A stretch of 6,714 bases of DNA from an uncultured Saprospiraceae bacterium. GTDB taxonomy: Bacteria > Bacteroidota > Bacteroidia > Chitinophagales > Saprospiraceae. The notes below the pieces were generated by a model. That model did not search any database and had not been told where the DNA came from. It was given only the letters and a program-made list of their open reading frames with translations. Position 1 is the first letter of the stretch. Each line of letters begins with the position of its first letter. The DNA is taken from NCBI GenBank assembly GCA_905479665.1, contig CAJQNM010000397.1, forward strand, positions 1 through 6,714, given 5' to 3'. The translations under genes and the position numbers were made by a program. Positions 1 through 6,714 of the stretch are shown piece after piece.

Positions 1-1392
1 TGAAGGGATGGCTTCGTGTTCGCTCAAGAAAATGATCAATTGATCATTTAAATCCCTTTGTCCATAATGAATGCGGATAAGCATCCGGGTTGCCGTGACA
101 AAGTCAGACCATATTTTATGGTGATAGGTCATTTCTTTCTGATGCCGCCGTAGATAGCGCAGGAGGCTTTCAAGGTGATGCTCCAGCACTTCAAAATCAT
201 TTTCATCAAAGTACATGATGGCCTGCATGCGCCGCATGTCCAGATTCATATGAACATCCTGAATTTTTACACGCTGTAAAAGTTGGAATGTTTCACGATA
301 GGTTCCTTTCCGAAAGGTAAATACAGCCCGATTGTAGTGGTAGTAATGCATCCCATTTTTTACTGGGAGCTTATCTCGAAAGTCCTCAAGAAATGAATCG
401 ATCCACTCAAATTCCCCCAATCTTAATCCCGCCAAGGTGACATTTCGGTAAGTGCCAGGTGACAACTCCCCATCTTCTATAAAGATGTCATCCTCAATGC
501 CATGTTGATACAGCTGAAATATTTCCCTAAATAATTGTTCGCCACGATTTATCCGCCCGATTACATAATTAATGGCTATTAAATACAGCTCCTTTAGACA
601 ATTGGTTTCTATATTTCCTTCCAGCGCTGTGATTCCCGCTTTGAGTTTAACAAAATACTGCGTCGAGTCATCGGCAGTCAGGGTCTGGTACGCGCACCAA
701 TACAATTTTATTAATGAGTTTTTGATGGCCGCCTGGTTCTCCAAATACTCTATAATTTTCCTTCTCAGAGGGAATTCAAATTGCACCGGAAACCTGGTGA
801 GATACGTCTCCGCCAGGCAGAACAGACGCAATTTTTCAAGAATAAAGAAATCAGTAAGATGGTCACTGCTCTTGCGAAGAAGCTCATGATCAAACACTTC
901 TTGGTCAAACCCCAGTCTAAGATTGTACTGGCTGAGCAATAGTCGATTTTTTTGAGCCTCTGTCCCAGCCATCGGTTGCAAGATTCGAGCACCGCTTTTG
1001 AGGAACTTGCTCGCCTGTGAAAATTGTTTTTTCTCCAGCAATGCACTTGCTTGCAGAGCAAGAAAGGAAGAGGAGTTATTCCTGAGCTGATCGATGGCCA
1101 CGAACTGGCATACTAGACTAAGTAACTCGGATCTCACATATCTGAGTTTTTTATCGTCAAATTTCACCTGCCCGTAAACCTGGGCGTACATCTTTTCTTT
1201 CGAAAGACTAAGTTGGGTGGGATGACTCAGCAACACCTCAAACAATCGAATCACATCCGATCGATGATTGTGATAGGGCGACTGTAAGAATTTTCGAGCT
1301 CTGCCAAGCTCTATGGCGGTAAGCGAACAGAGTATTTTTTCAAGATTTCTTTGACTTTTTATCACACTCAAAGATATAATATCTTGATTCAT
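1..1392 (-). CDS. Helical TPR-like protein of unknown function, partial (3' end off left edge)
   Basis: Read on the minus strand from ATG at 1392, the frame stays open for 464 codons to base 1, so the C-terminus is missing. An in-frame TAA at 1401-1399, with no Met between, makes this start firm. There is no signal peptide or membrane segment, so the protein is probably cytoplasmic. It is rich in Leu, Lys, Arg, Tyr and Phe and looks all-helical. The N-terminal part carries RARKFLQSPYHNHRSDVIRL (residues 31-50), then KKLRYVRSELLSL (81-93). The later part carries helix pairs with TPR-like character: FIEDGELSPGTYRNVTLAGL (304-323), HYYHYNRAVFTFRKGTYRET (349-368) and a basic LLRYLRRHQKE (410-420). 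I recognise this arrangement (a SPY-N motif near the N-terminus, LSP-TY-N in the middle, YLRR near the end) from a hypothetical-protein family common in Saprospiraceae, usually about 500 residues, so little is probably missing. No catalytic motif is visible and the function is unknown. It is transcribed divergently from the secreted-protein gene starting at 1540. Confidence 0.85.
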   Translation of the reverse strand, partial: MNQDIISLSVIKSQRNLEKILCSLTAIELGRARKFLQSPYHNHRSDVIRLFEVLLSHPTQLSLSKEKMYAQVYGQVKFDDKKLRYVRSELLSLVCQFVAIDQLRNNSSSFLALQASALLEKKQFSQASKFLKSGARILQPMAGTEAQKNRLLLSQYNLRLGFDQEVFDHELLRKSSDHLTDFFILEKLRLFCLAETYLTRFPVQFEFPLRRKIIEYLENQAAIKNSLIKLYWCAYQTLTADDSTQYFVKLKAGITALEGNIETNCLKELYLIAINYVIGRINRGEQLFREIFQLYQHGIEDDIFIEDGELSPGTYRNVTLAGLRLGEFEWIDSFLEDFRDKLPVKNGMHYYHYNRAVFTFRKGTYRETFQLLQRVKIQDVHMNLDMRRMQAIMYFDENDFEVLEHHLESLLRYLRRHQKEMTYHHKIWSDFVTATRMLIRIHYGQRDLNDQLIIFLSEHEAIPS

Positions 1393-1539
1393 AATGTTTT
1401 ATAATTACATACTCTATATTTTCATTCGACTAATTTGAATTATTGTGGTTGTGTTAAGACCAGGGTAGCCCCATCTTTATGCCGCCAGATAACATGTGAC
1501 GCTCAAGAATCAGCAACGGACGACTAAAACAGCAACAAA
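1393..1539. promoter_or_regulatory. Divergent intergenic region, presumed promoters for both flanking genes
   Basis: These 147 AT-rich bases separate two divergently transcribed genes, so both promoters should lie here. I cannot place either one with confidence. The Bacteroidota -7 consensus TAnnTTTG is not matched exactly; the nearest plus-strand site is TAATTTG at 1431-1437, one base short in the spacer and without a convincing TTG at -33. Neither start has a clear Shine-Dalgarno sequence. The bases before 1540 (ACAGCAACAAA) and before 1392 (ATAAAACATT on the minus strand) are A-rich, as is usual for Bacteroidota, where start-site A content often replaces a GGAGG motif. Confidence 0.4.
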
Positions 1540-3768
1540 ATGGACTACAGCACCCTAAAGAAATTCTTTGCTAGCAACCTACTCTGCCTCTGCCTTGTGG
1601 CATTTTCCAGCGCTCAGAGAGACGGCGTACCACTCGAAATTCTCATCCCCGAGATGGAACTGAAAGCTGAACAAACCTATCAAATTCCCTTTATTGTAAA
1701 GAACCTACAAGAGGTTTTTGCAGTATCCATAGCACTGGAAACCAAGGATCTTGTCGTAGATATCGATGCGGTACTGAACAGCAAACTTCCATTCATGGAG
1801 GACCCTACTGATCCGCCGCCAGTGGGAATCGGGTTTCATAGAGTATACTGGGACAGGGGTGCGGGTGGGAACATGTTACGGGCAGGATCACTGAGAAATG
1901 ATGAGACCTTTCTGACCATCTCAGTAACCGCGACCACAGACATACTCACATCAGAGGCCTTCATGCCATCAACTCCAGCGTATCGCAATGAAGTGGTTTA
2001 CGATTGTCCTGATCATGAGCAGGGTTTATGTAGCGGACCCGTGGTCTACTCTTTCGCACCAATCGGACTGATCGTAGGGAGTGTGCGTCATGGCGATCCG
2101 AGTGTATGTGAGCAGCCCGGTTTAATGGAAGCACTTCATTTATGGCAAATTCAGTTTACCGGAGATGATGGCTCGACCTACCGGGGAAACTCATCACCTG
2201 AGGGCGACTTTAGCATGGCCTTACCTCGAGGCAGCTATTCCTACGACATACTCCCCAGCAACCCACTATGGACCGCTTGCAACCTATCTGGTCAAGTTGA
2301 GCTCACAGACGACTTCGAAACCATAGAGGTCGATATCGTAGCCGTGCCCAGTCCGATGAAGAAAGCTCCATTCCTGCATGTCGACCTCAGTGTCCCATAT
2401 CTTGAGCGCTGTAGGAATAGCCGGGGTTTTATAGACTACCACAATGCAGGAACGCATGAGGCTACAGCTGCATTTATCGATATCCAACTTGATGCACACC
2501 TCAAGATCATGGATGCATCAAATGAGTACTCTGCTGAAATGCACAATATCGTCCGGTTTGAGATCGGTGACCTGGACATCAGCGAGTCCGGACGAATTTG
2601 GATCGACTTGGAGCATGATTGCCAAGAGTCATTGCCAGGTCAGACACATTGCAGCAGGGCAATCATTCAGGCATCGAACTTTGCCCCCGAAAGCCCTATT
2701 TCCGACTTGATCCCCTCTATGGAATGCGAAGGTGACTCTATTCTTCTGCGCATTGAGAATACCGGAGACCAGCCTACGCTTTTACCTCAGCACTACATTG
2801 TCATAGAAGACATACTTACGTTTTCACAAGGTGAAGTAGATCTCGATGTCGGCGAGGTCTGGGAATCCCGAATCCCCACGACCGGCGCCAGCTATCGAAT
2901 GGAAGTGGAGCAAGAAGCGGGCAATCCCATAGGTAAAAAGAGAGCAGCCAGTTTGGAAGGATGCTCAAATGGCAGCTTTTCCAGCTTAGGGTTCATTAAT
3001 CAGTTGGGCGATCTCGATGATGTGTCATACTACAGTCAAGACTGCCAAGCCAATGTGCTGACACTGGATGCAAATACCATGGAAGGGCTTCCAATTGGTG
3101 TCGGTTCAGAATCCACCATCGATCCCAACCAACTCATCGAGTACAAGATCACTTTTCAAAATCGAGGTGAGAATGGACATTTCTACGTTAAAATCCGAGA
3201 TACTCTTGACCCACACCTTGATCTCGCTACGCTTCAACCGGGAGCTTCTTCTCACCCTTATAGTATGGAAGTCGGAAATGGTACCATTGACTTTATTTTT
3301 GATGAGATTGAATTGCAGAGTACTGCCAAAAGCAAGCAAGAATCTCTAGGCTTTCTAAAATTTAAGGTGCGACCCAAAGAGGGCACTCCTTTGGGCACAG
3401 TAATCCAGAATAAGGCTTTAATTCACGTAGGTCCCTTGGTATCAGAAGTTGATACAGTGACCACCCAACATACGCTAGGCATACCTATTAAAGGCCTATC
3501 GACTAGTACTGAGCATCTAGAAAGAATACAATCCGAGATACTGATCGCCCCCAACCCCGTCAAGGATGGTGTGGTGAGGGTCCTCTCAGAAGCCGAGATC
3601 AATCAAAAGTTCATCTTGTACAATTTGCATGGTCAAGAGATGCAAGAAGGGACCTTAGCCCATGATCAAATAGTTCTGGACCAGGATCTGCAAAGTGGCC
3701 TATATTTCCTGACTTTGCATGATCAGTCTGGCAAAATATCGAGATGTCCTTTGATCATCTGCCGTTAG
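1540..3768 (+). CDS. Secreted multidomain protein with T9SS type-A C-terminal sorting domain
   Basis: A complete 742-residue secreted protein. ATG 1540 is the first Met after an in-frame TAA at 1525. Residues 1-25 form a type I signal peptide (KK, hydrophobic core, cleavage after SSA before Gln26). Residues about 30-156 resemble a cohesin-like beta domain: a PFIVKNL strand, then GSLRNDETFLTISV. About 177-245 resemble a carboxypeptidase-regulatory/SdrD-B-like fold (VGSVRHGDPSVC, then PRGSYSYDI). About 277-520 hold beta-sandwich segments with HVDLSVPYLERC and ECEGDSILLRIENTG. About 527-647 match the DUF11-like family that I believe Pfam calls DUF7619 (PNQLIEYKITFQNRG, PGASSHPY). About 666-742 are the T9SS sorting domain (LIAPNPVKDG, LQSGLYFLTL). 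The order is typical of Saprospiraceae exoproteins. It should cross the inner membrane by Sec and the outer membrane by T9SS, where the C-terminal domain is normally removed. No enzyme motif is visible; a structural or adhesive role is a guess. Mature-region Cys are numerous, so disulfides are possible. The C-terminus (CPLIICR) lacks the usual KKVIV-like ending. Confidence 0.93.
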   Translation: MDYSTLKKFFASNLLCLCLVAFSSAQRDGVPLEILIPEMELKAEQTYQIPFIVKNLQEVFAVSIALETKDLVVDIDAVLNSKLPFMEDPTDPPPVGIGFHRVYWDRGAGGNMLRAGSLRNDETFLTISVTATTDILTSEAFMPSTPAYRNEVVYDCPDHEQGLCSGPVVYSFAPIGLIVGSVRHGDPSVCEQPGLMEALHLWQIQFTGDDGSTYRGNSSPEGDFSMALPRGSYSYDILPSNPLWTACNLSGQVELTDDFETIEVDIVAVPSPMKKAPFLHVDLSVPYLERCRNSRGFIDYHNAGTHEATAAFIDIQLDAHLKIMDASNEYSAEMHNIVRFEIGDLDISESGRIWIDLEHDCQESLPGQTHCSRAIIQASNFAPESPISDLIPSMECEGDSILLRIENTGDQPTLLPQHYIVIEDILTFSQGEVDLDVGEVWESRIPTTGASYRMEVEQEAGNPIGKKRAASLEGCSNGSFSSLGFINQLGDLDDVSYYSQDCQANVLTLDANTMEGLPIGVGSESTIDPNQLIEYKITFQNRGENGHFYVKIRDTLDPHLDLATLQPGASSHPYSMEVGNGTIDFIFDEIELQSTAKSKQESLGFLKFKVRPKEGTPLGTVIQNKALIHVGPLVSEVDTVTTQHTLGIPIKGLSTSTEHLERIQSEILIAPNPVKDGVVRVLSEAEINQKFILYNLHGQEMQEGTLAHDQIVLDQDLQSGLYFLTLHDQSGKISRCPLIICR
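3535..3765 (+). other. T9SS type-A sorting domain of the 742-residue cargo
   Basis: The last 77 codons encode the secretion signal: an APNPVKDG motif, a strand with LYNLHGQEMQEG, then IVLDQDLQSGLYFLTLHDQSG. These correspond to the three conserved blocks of the type-A sorting domain family (PNP, the G-x-x-V/M turn, and the L-x-x-G-x-Y motif). The final block is divergent: GKISRCPLIICR replaces the usual K-K-x-x-V ending. Confidence 0.85.
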
Positions 3769-3868
3769 AATGCCTCCAAAATTAGTTTCACGGCTTTACC
3801 GAAGGCACTTTAAGAATTCAACAGATTCTTCCATCTCATTTCGGGCCTAACAGCTCGGTCCAACAAGA

Positions 3869-3898
3869 AAGAGGCGCTCTCCCCAAAGAGCGTCTCTT
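3869..3898. terminator. Hairpin between convergent genes, probable bidirectional terminator
   Basis: The arms 3869-3880 (AAGAGGCGCTCT) and 3887-3898 (AGAGCGTCTCTT) form a 12-bp stem with one G-T wobble (3874 with 3893) around the six-base loop CCCCAA. It sits between the stop of the rightward gene (3768) and the stop of the leftward gene (3918). Downstream on the plus strand the sequence is pyrimidine-rich (CTTCTTC); on the minus strand it continues TTTCTTGTT. Both T tracts are interrupted, so termination efficiency is uncertain, but placement and symmetry suit a shared terminator. A weaker hairpin, AAGAAT/ATTCTT with a seven-base loop, lies at 3812-3830. Confidence 0.7.
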
Positions 3899-3917
3899 CT
3901 TCAAAAAATCGATAAAA

Positions 3918-5081
3918 CTATAAAAACACCGATTCAGTTATTTTACCTCGTATGATGGGGGAGATGCGACTCAATGCATCAGCAAACATGGCCTGATCAT
4001 CAGGAAAAGGCAAGACATCATAGCGCAAGGCTTTTGTATCGATCGATCTTAAAGCACGCTCGTCACCTCGATAGGCCGAAGCAGTATGATCAAAAACGAC
4101 CTCCGAGCGAATAGGCAAATACTCACTCTGATTGCTAACCAGGTTGCGACACACGATTTCACCAACCAGGAGGGTAGATTTAAATTGCTCGACAGTAAGC
4201 ACCTCGGCTTGTACTTGTACGTAGCGAGCTACGGTTATTTCGTTGCCTAGGGAGTCTTTCAAAGGCTTGCCGGATGCATTCAATACAACATCAACACCAT
4301 CTTCGATTTTTGCAACCCTTTGCTGCACAGTCTCCCGCACTTGCTCGGGACTGACTTCGATGCGGTCCAGCAATATTCTGATTTCAAAATCTGCCGAAGG
4401 GCTTAGTTTCTGGGTGTAGGCAATCCAACTTGATTGAGGCAAACCCTGGCTGATCAACTCGCTGTGCATTTGGCGTGGCATGAGCTGGCCCGTATAGTTG
4501 ACGACATTCACTCGCACGTGAACCATGCCCAACGCAAGCGCCTCGTTGCGCATTCTTCTTACGTCGGGATCTGTGGGTTCATAAACGAGGTATTGCTCAA
4601 AGCGTTCATGTGCACTGCGGGCTGCTCGCCTGTCTCCTTTGCGCCCGTCATCGAGCAAGGCAACAGCCTCCAATTTTAAGAATTCGGTAAACTTATCCTC
4701 TGCTGCAGTAATCAACTTAGCCACCTTGACAAACTGAAAACTAGCCTCGTATCCATCTTTCGAGACGATGGGGAGCAAGGGTACGATTCCCGTTTGGCGG
4801 CGATCGATTTGGTGATAAAGATCCAGGATACTGCCCCAGTCTTCCGATCGTTCTGATGCAGCAAGCCGCTTTACCAAAGCGATGTCCCGCTCAGTCGCTT
4901 TCACGAAAGCCTCTTCCAGAGCCGTCACATACTTTGTCTTGAGTTTTTTCTTCCCTTTTAGCTTCTTGGCAGATTTTACTACGGCAGAATCATAATTGCC
5001 CGTGTCGATCATTTTTTCTACTGATTGGCAAGATGCCATCAGGATAGTGATCATTGCGATAAGTAAATGTTTCGTTTTCAT
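3918..5081 (-). CDS. Predicted lipoprotein of unknown function, conserved in Bacteroidota
   Basis: A 387-residue protein starting at ATG 5081. Residues 1-17 form a lipoprotein signal peptide (MKTKHLLIAMITILMAS) with the probable lipidated Cys at 18. The residues after it (QSVE) do not make the acidic or Lys-Asp cluster associated with surface export, so an inner-leaflet, periplasm-facing location is more likely. Residues about 20-185 are helical and TPR-like: MIDTGNYDSAVVKSAKKLKG (24-43), ALEEAFVKATERD (54-66), DLYHQIDRRQTGIVPLLPI (87-105) and a tetratricopeptide-like RFEQYLVYEPTDPDVRRMRN (160-179). About 187-387 look beta-rich (VHVRVNVVNYTG, EVSPEQVRET, LKDSLGN, RSEVVFDHTASAYRGDERAL, VLPFPDDQAMFADAL). 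I recognise this combination from hypothetical lipoproteins in Flavobacteriia and other Bacteroidota, from memory and without a search. No catalytic motif is evident; the function is unknown. The gene lies 113 bases downstream of the propeller gene on the same strand and converges on the rightward cargo gene. Confidence 0.9.
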   Translation of the reverse strand: MKTKHLLIAMITILMASCQSVEKMIDTGNYDSAVVKSAKKLKGKKKLKTKYVTALEEAFVKATERDIALVKRLAASERSEDWGSILDLYHQIDRRQTGIVPLLPIVSKDGYEASFQFVKVAKLITAAEDKFTEFLKLEAVALLDDGRKGDRRAARSAHERFEQYLVYEPTDPDVRRMRNEALALGMVHVRVNVVNYTGQLMPRQMHSELISQGLPQSSWIAYTQKLSPSADFEIRILLDRIEVSPEQVRETVQQRVAKIEDGVDVVLNASGKPLKDSLGNEITVARYVQVQAEVLTVEQFKSTLLVGEIVCRNLVSNQSEYLPIRSEVVFDHTASAYRGDERALRSIDTKALRYDVLPFPDDQAMFADALSRISPIIRGKITESVFL

Positions 5082-5194
5082 AACTGTTGCATTTATTACT
5101 ATAAAGTCGTTTTATCCCACCACCTATAGGGTTAAAGCGTGGTTAAAAATGCTTGGACGAAAACTAAAGTTTGTTAAAGTGGATTTATGACAGA
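5082..5194. promoter_or_regulatory. Intergenic gap between two minus-strand genes
   Basis: These 113 bases separate the stop of the propeller gene (5195) from the lipoprotein start (5081). I see no convincing terminator: the best inverted repeat is the short AAACT/AGTTT palindrome near 5161-5172, which is too small and lacks a GC stem. No exact TAnnTTTG promoter element is present on the minus strand. The gap could hold a weak promoter or simply be a spacer within a transcript. Confidence 0.35.
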
Positions 5195-5419
5195 CTACTC
5201 CACGATTACCTTCTTAAGCACATGATTCGTGCCTACCGTAATATTTATGAAATAAATACCCGCTGATAATCCACTTAGATCGATCGATTTTTCCACTGCC
5301 TCGAATCCGGCCACACGCTGACCAGAGCTTGTAAAAACTCGCACGGCAAAGGGGGAACTAGCGGATGTAAGCTCGAGGTGCAACTGGCCCGTGGTAGGGT
5401 TGGGAAATATTTTAATGCC
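5195..5419 (-). other. T9SS type-A sorting domain of the propeller protein
   Basis: The last 74 codons plus stop. The domain shows all three conserved blocks: FPNPTTGQL, a VRVFTSSGQRV turn, and LSGLSAGIYFINI followed by VLKKVIVE. It is close to the family consensus, in contrast to the divergent version in the cargo encoded at 1540-3768. Confidence 0.92.
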
Positions 5420-6714
5420 GCTCATCTCTTCTCTTGTACTAGATGGAAGCCGGTCAAGATCAACTTTGCCAGATCGGTCATTGGTCCCTTTGTAGGTAGG
5501 CCACCAGACTCGCTCTGCCGAGACTCCCAGATCATACGCATAGATGAACGTAGTGTCGGGTATATTTCCTGCATTCTCCGTATACGCCAGCACAACCATA
5601 TCGAGATCGGCATCTCCGTCGATGTCGGCAAAAGTGGCTCCGTTCATGTAGGTCCAGCCTCGCTGCACCAGTGGATATCCATCCAGCAACCTGCCACTAA
5701 GAAAATCGTAGGCATAGATCAATCCTTCTCCACCAGTTGTAATGAGATTGGTCGAGAAGACCAGGTCGGGATCACCATCGCCATCCACATCAGCCACCGT
5801 CGTCACACCTTCGTGCCCTCCCTGCTGGCGAATGGGATAACCCGGCAGTATCTCACCGTCAGAACTCCGGGCAAAAAGCATCTCCTGCACTTCCGCTGTG
5901 CCGGGTTTCGCATTAATAATCACTGTTTCGTCTGCGTAAGAAAACACAGTGGGTGGATGAAATGACCATCCAGATATGGATATGGGCCACCCAGAAAGGG
6001 CAATGCCCATGGCGTCATAGGTATAAAAAAGGGGATTAGCGCCGTGTCCAGTTCCTACGATTTCCAAGTTACCATCATCAGACAGATCGGCAAGCACCGG
6101 CGATTGGAAGCTGTATTTGGTCCCAGAGGGCCCGACTGGCCAGCCTGTTTTTATCTGGCCCTCAGGTGTCAACACATACAGTTCTCGTGTGGTGCAGATG
6201 ACCAAATCCGTCGTACCATCGCCATCTATATCTGCTATGCTAGGAGTAACCGCAGGGATATTGGGCAAATCAAACGGCCAGTCACCTGCGACAGCAGATC
6301 CATCATGATGCACCAGGTGTAGGCTGCCAAGGCTCCCTTGCAAGTCTCCAAAGACGATCTCCAGATCTCCATCCCTATCTACATCGGACAATGCAGGAGA
6401 AGATATTTTCCACTGTCCGCCGTATTCCAGCGGCCAGGGCTCCACCAATATTCCGGCTCTATCCAGCACATAGACGGACCCCGGTGCGTCACTAAAGCCA
6501 GTGGTGACCACGATCTCGTCTTGCCCATCTCCGTCGAGATCGCCAATAGCAGCTGGAAAGCGGCTATTTCCAGAGAGTTTTACTGCCCAGCGCTCAGTCG
6601 CTCCCTCGTAGCAATAGAAGCGATCAGCGCTACCAAATAAGATCTCGGCAGCGTCATCACCATCTAAGTCATGCAAGGTCACATTGCGAAAATTCTTAAA
6701 AGCAGCATCGGCAG
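5195..6714 (-). CDS. FG-GAP/VCBS-repeat beta-propeller protein with T9SS sorting domain, partial (N-terminus off right edge)
   Basis: The frame is open to the right edge. A GTG at 6682 is possible as a start, but the reading continues upstream without a stop as ADAAFKNFRN directly into a repeat, so the true N-terminus lies outside. Numbering residues from that GTG (495 to the stop), calcium-loop motifs of the DxDGDG type occur at 5, 48, 100, 151, 199, 298 and 353, each followed by a hydrophobic strand such as DEIVV or DLVFS. Gly-Trp/Tyr-Pro motifs recur near 83, 135, 181, 232, 282 and 336, giving a blade of about 50 residues. After the propeller comes WWPTYKGTNDRSG (393-405), like the W-P-x-x-x-x-D-x-x-x-T/S-G close of similar propellers. 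Then IKIFPNPTTGQL (423-434) and IDLSGLSAGIYFINI (467-481), ending KKVIVE, make a canonical type-A sorting domain. Proteins of this design in Bacteroidota are secreted or surface-bound; some carry an N-terminal subtilisin-like protease domain, which cannot be judged here. Confidence 0.92.
   Translation of the reverse strand, partial: ADAAFKNFRNVTLHDLDGDDAAEILFGSADRFYCYEGATERWAVKLSGNSRFPAAIGDLDGDGQDEIVVTTGFSDAPGSVYVLDRAGILVEPWPLEYGGQWKISSPALSDVDRDGDLEIVFGDLQGSLGSLHLVHHDGSAVAGDWPFDLPNIPAVTPSIADIDGDGTTDLVICTTRELYVLTPEGQIKTGWPVGPSGTKYSFQSPVLADLSDDGNLEIVGTGHGANPLFYTYDAMGIALSGWPISISGWSFHPPTVFSYADETVIINAKPGTAEVQEMLFARSSDGEILPGYPIRQQGGHEGVTTVADVDGDGDPDLVFSTNLITTGGEGLIYAYDFLSGRLLDGYPLVQRGWTYMNGATFADIDGDADLDMVVLAYTENAGNIPDTTFIYAYDLGVSAERVWWPTYKGTNDRSGKVDLDRLPSSTREEMSGIKIFPNPTTGQLHLELTSASSPFAVRVFTSSGQRVAGFEAVEKSIDLSGLSAGIYFINITVGTNHVLKKVIVE
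5486..6670 (-). repeat. Tandem propeller blades (about eight, seven with Asp calcium loops)
   Basis: Protein-level repeats of about 43-55 residues, diverged at the DNA level. Loops in order: DLDGDDAAEI, DLDGDGQDEI, DVDRDGDLEI, DIDGDGTTDL, DLSDDGNLEI, then a blade without the loop, DVDGDGDPDL and DIDGDADLDM. The 99-residue spacing between the fifth and next loop equals two blades, and a Gly-Trp-Pro / Gly-Tyr-Pro pair marks the intervening one. Further blades may lie beyond the window. Confidence 0.85.

Noticed and set aside
765..1061. 98-codon minus-strand frame and the overlapping plus-strand frame at 572-889
   Set aside because: Both are out-of-frame shadows of the 464-codon minus-strand gene covering 1-1392; their translations are low-complexity, with no domain-like character.
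1431..1437. TAATTTG as a -7 promoter element for the gene at 1540
   Set aside because: The spacing is one base short of TAnnTTTG and no TTG is found at the expected -33 distance.
1452..1494. TGTTA/TAACA inverted repeat in the divergent intergenic region as an operator
   Set aside because: The arms are only 5 bases and 33 bases apart, which is within chance expectation for AT-rich sequence.
5079..5092. Tiny frame ATG CAA CAG TTA TGA on the minus strand whose stop overlaps the lipoprotein start (ATGA)
   Set aside because: Four codons with no ribosome-binding signal; this arrangement arises easily by chance in AT-rich leader sequence.
5378..5965. 195-codon plus-strand frame, the longest one opposing a real gene
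   Set aside because: It lies wholly antisense to the propeller gene, whose motifs prove the minus-strand reading. Its translation has scattered Cys, His and Arg with no recognisable fold.
5195..6682. GTG at 6682 as the true start of the propeller gene
   Set aside because: The frame continues open upstream to the window edge and the GTG lies inside a propeller blade, with no signal peptide for a protein that has a secretion domain.

Overview
The window looks like ordinary chromosomal DNA from a member of the Bacteroidota, most probably the Saprospiria (Saprospiraceae or Lewinella-like). Two genes encode proteins ending in type IX secretion system (T9SS) type-A sorting domains, a signal confined to Bacteroidota and close relatives. 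The other two genes resemble uncharacterised families that I know from this phylum. The placement rests on remembered family resemblance, because no search could be run. I see no mobile element, CRISPR array, tRNA, rRNA or phage signature.

Layout, left to right. (1) Positions 1-1392, minus strand: a 464-codon open frame that starts at 1392 and runs off the left edge; it encodes a cytoplasmic, all-helical TPR-like protein of unknown function. (2) Positions 1393-1539: the divergent intergenic region. (3) Positions 1540-3768, plus strand: a 742-residue secreted multidomain T9SS cargo with a signal peptide, cohesin-like region, carboxypeptidase-regulatory-like region, DUF11/DUF7619-type repeat domain and C-terminal sorting domain. 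(4) A convergent intergenic region with a strong hairpin at 3869-3898 that probably ends transcription from both sides. (5) Positions 3918-5081, minus strand: a 387-residue predicted lipoprotein of unknown function. (6) A 113-base gap. (7) Positions 5195-6714, minus strand: the C-terminal part of a large secreted protein made of FG-GAP/VCBS-type propeller repeats with calcium-binding Asp motifs, followed by a T9SS sorting domain; its N-terminus lies beyond the right edge.

The propeller gene and the lipoprotein gene run in the same direction with 113 bases between them and could be co-transcribed, but no pathway links them visibly. Three of the four products are predicted to be cell-envelope or extracellular proteins. 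I did not find a clear new system. The points most worth a second look are the two unknown-function families, a propeller blade that has lost its calcium motif, and the atypical ends of the cargo encoded at 1540-3768.
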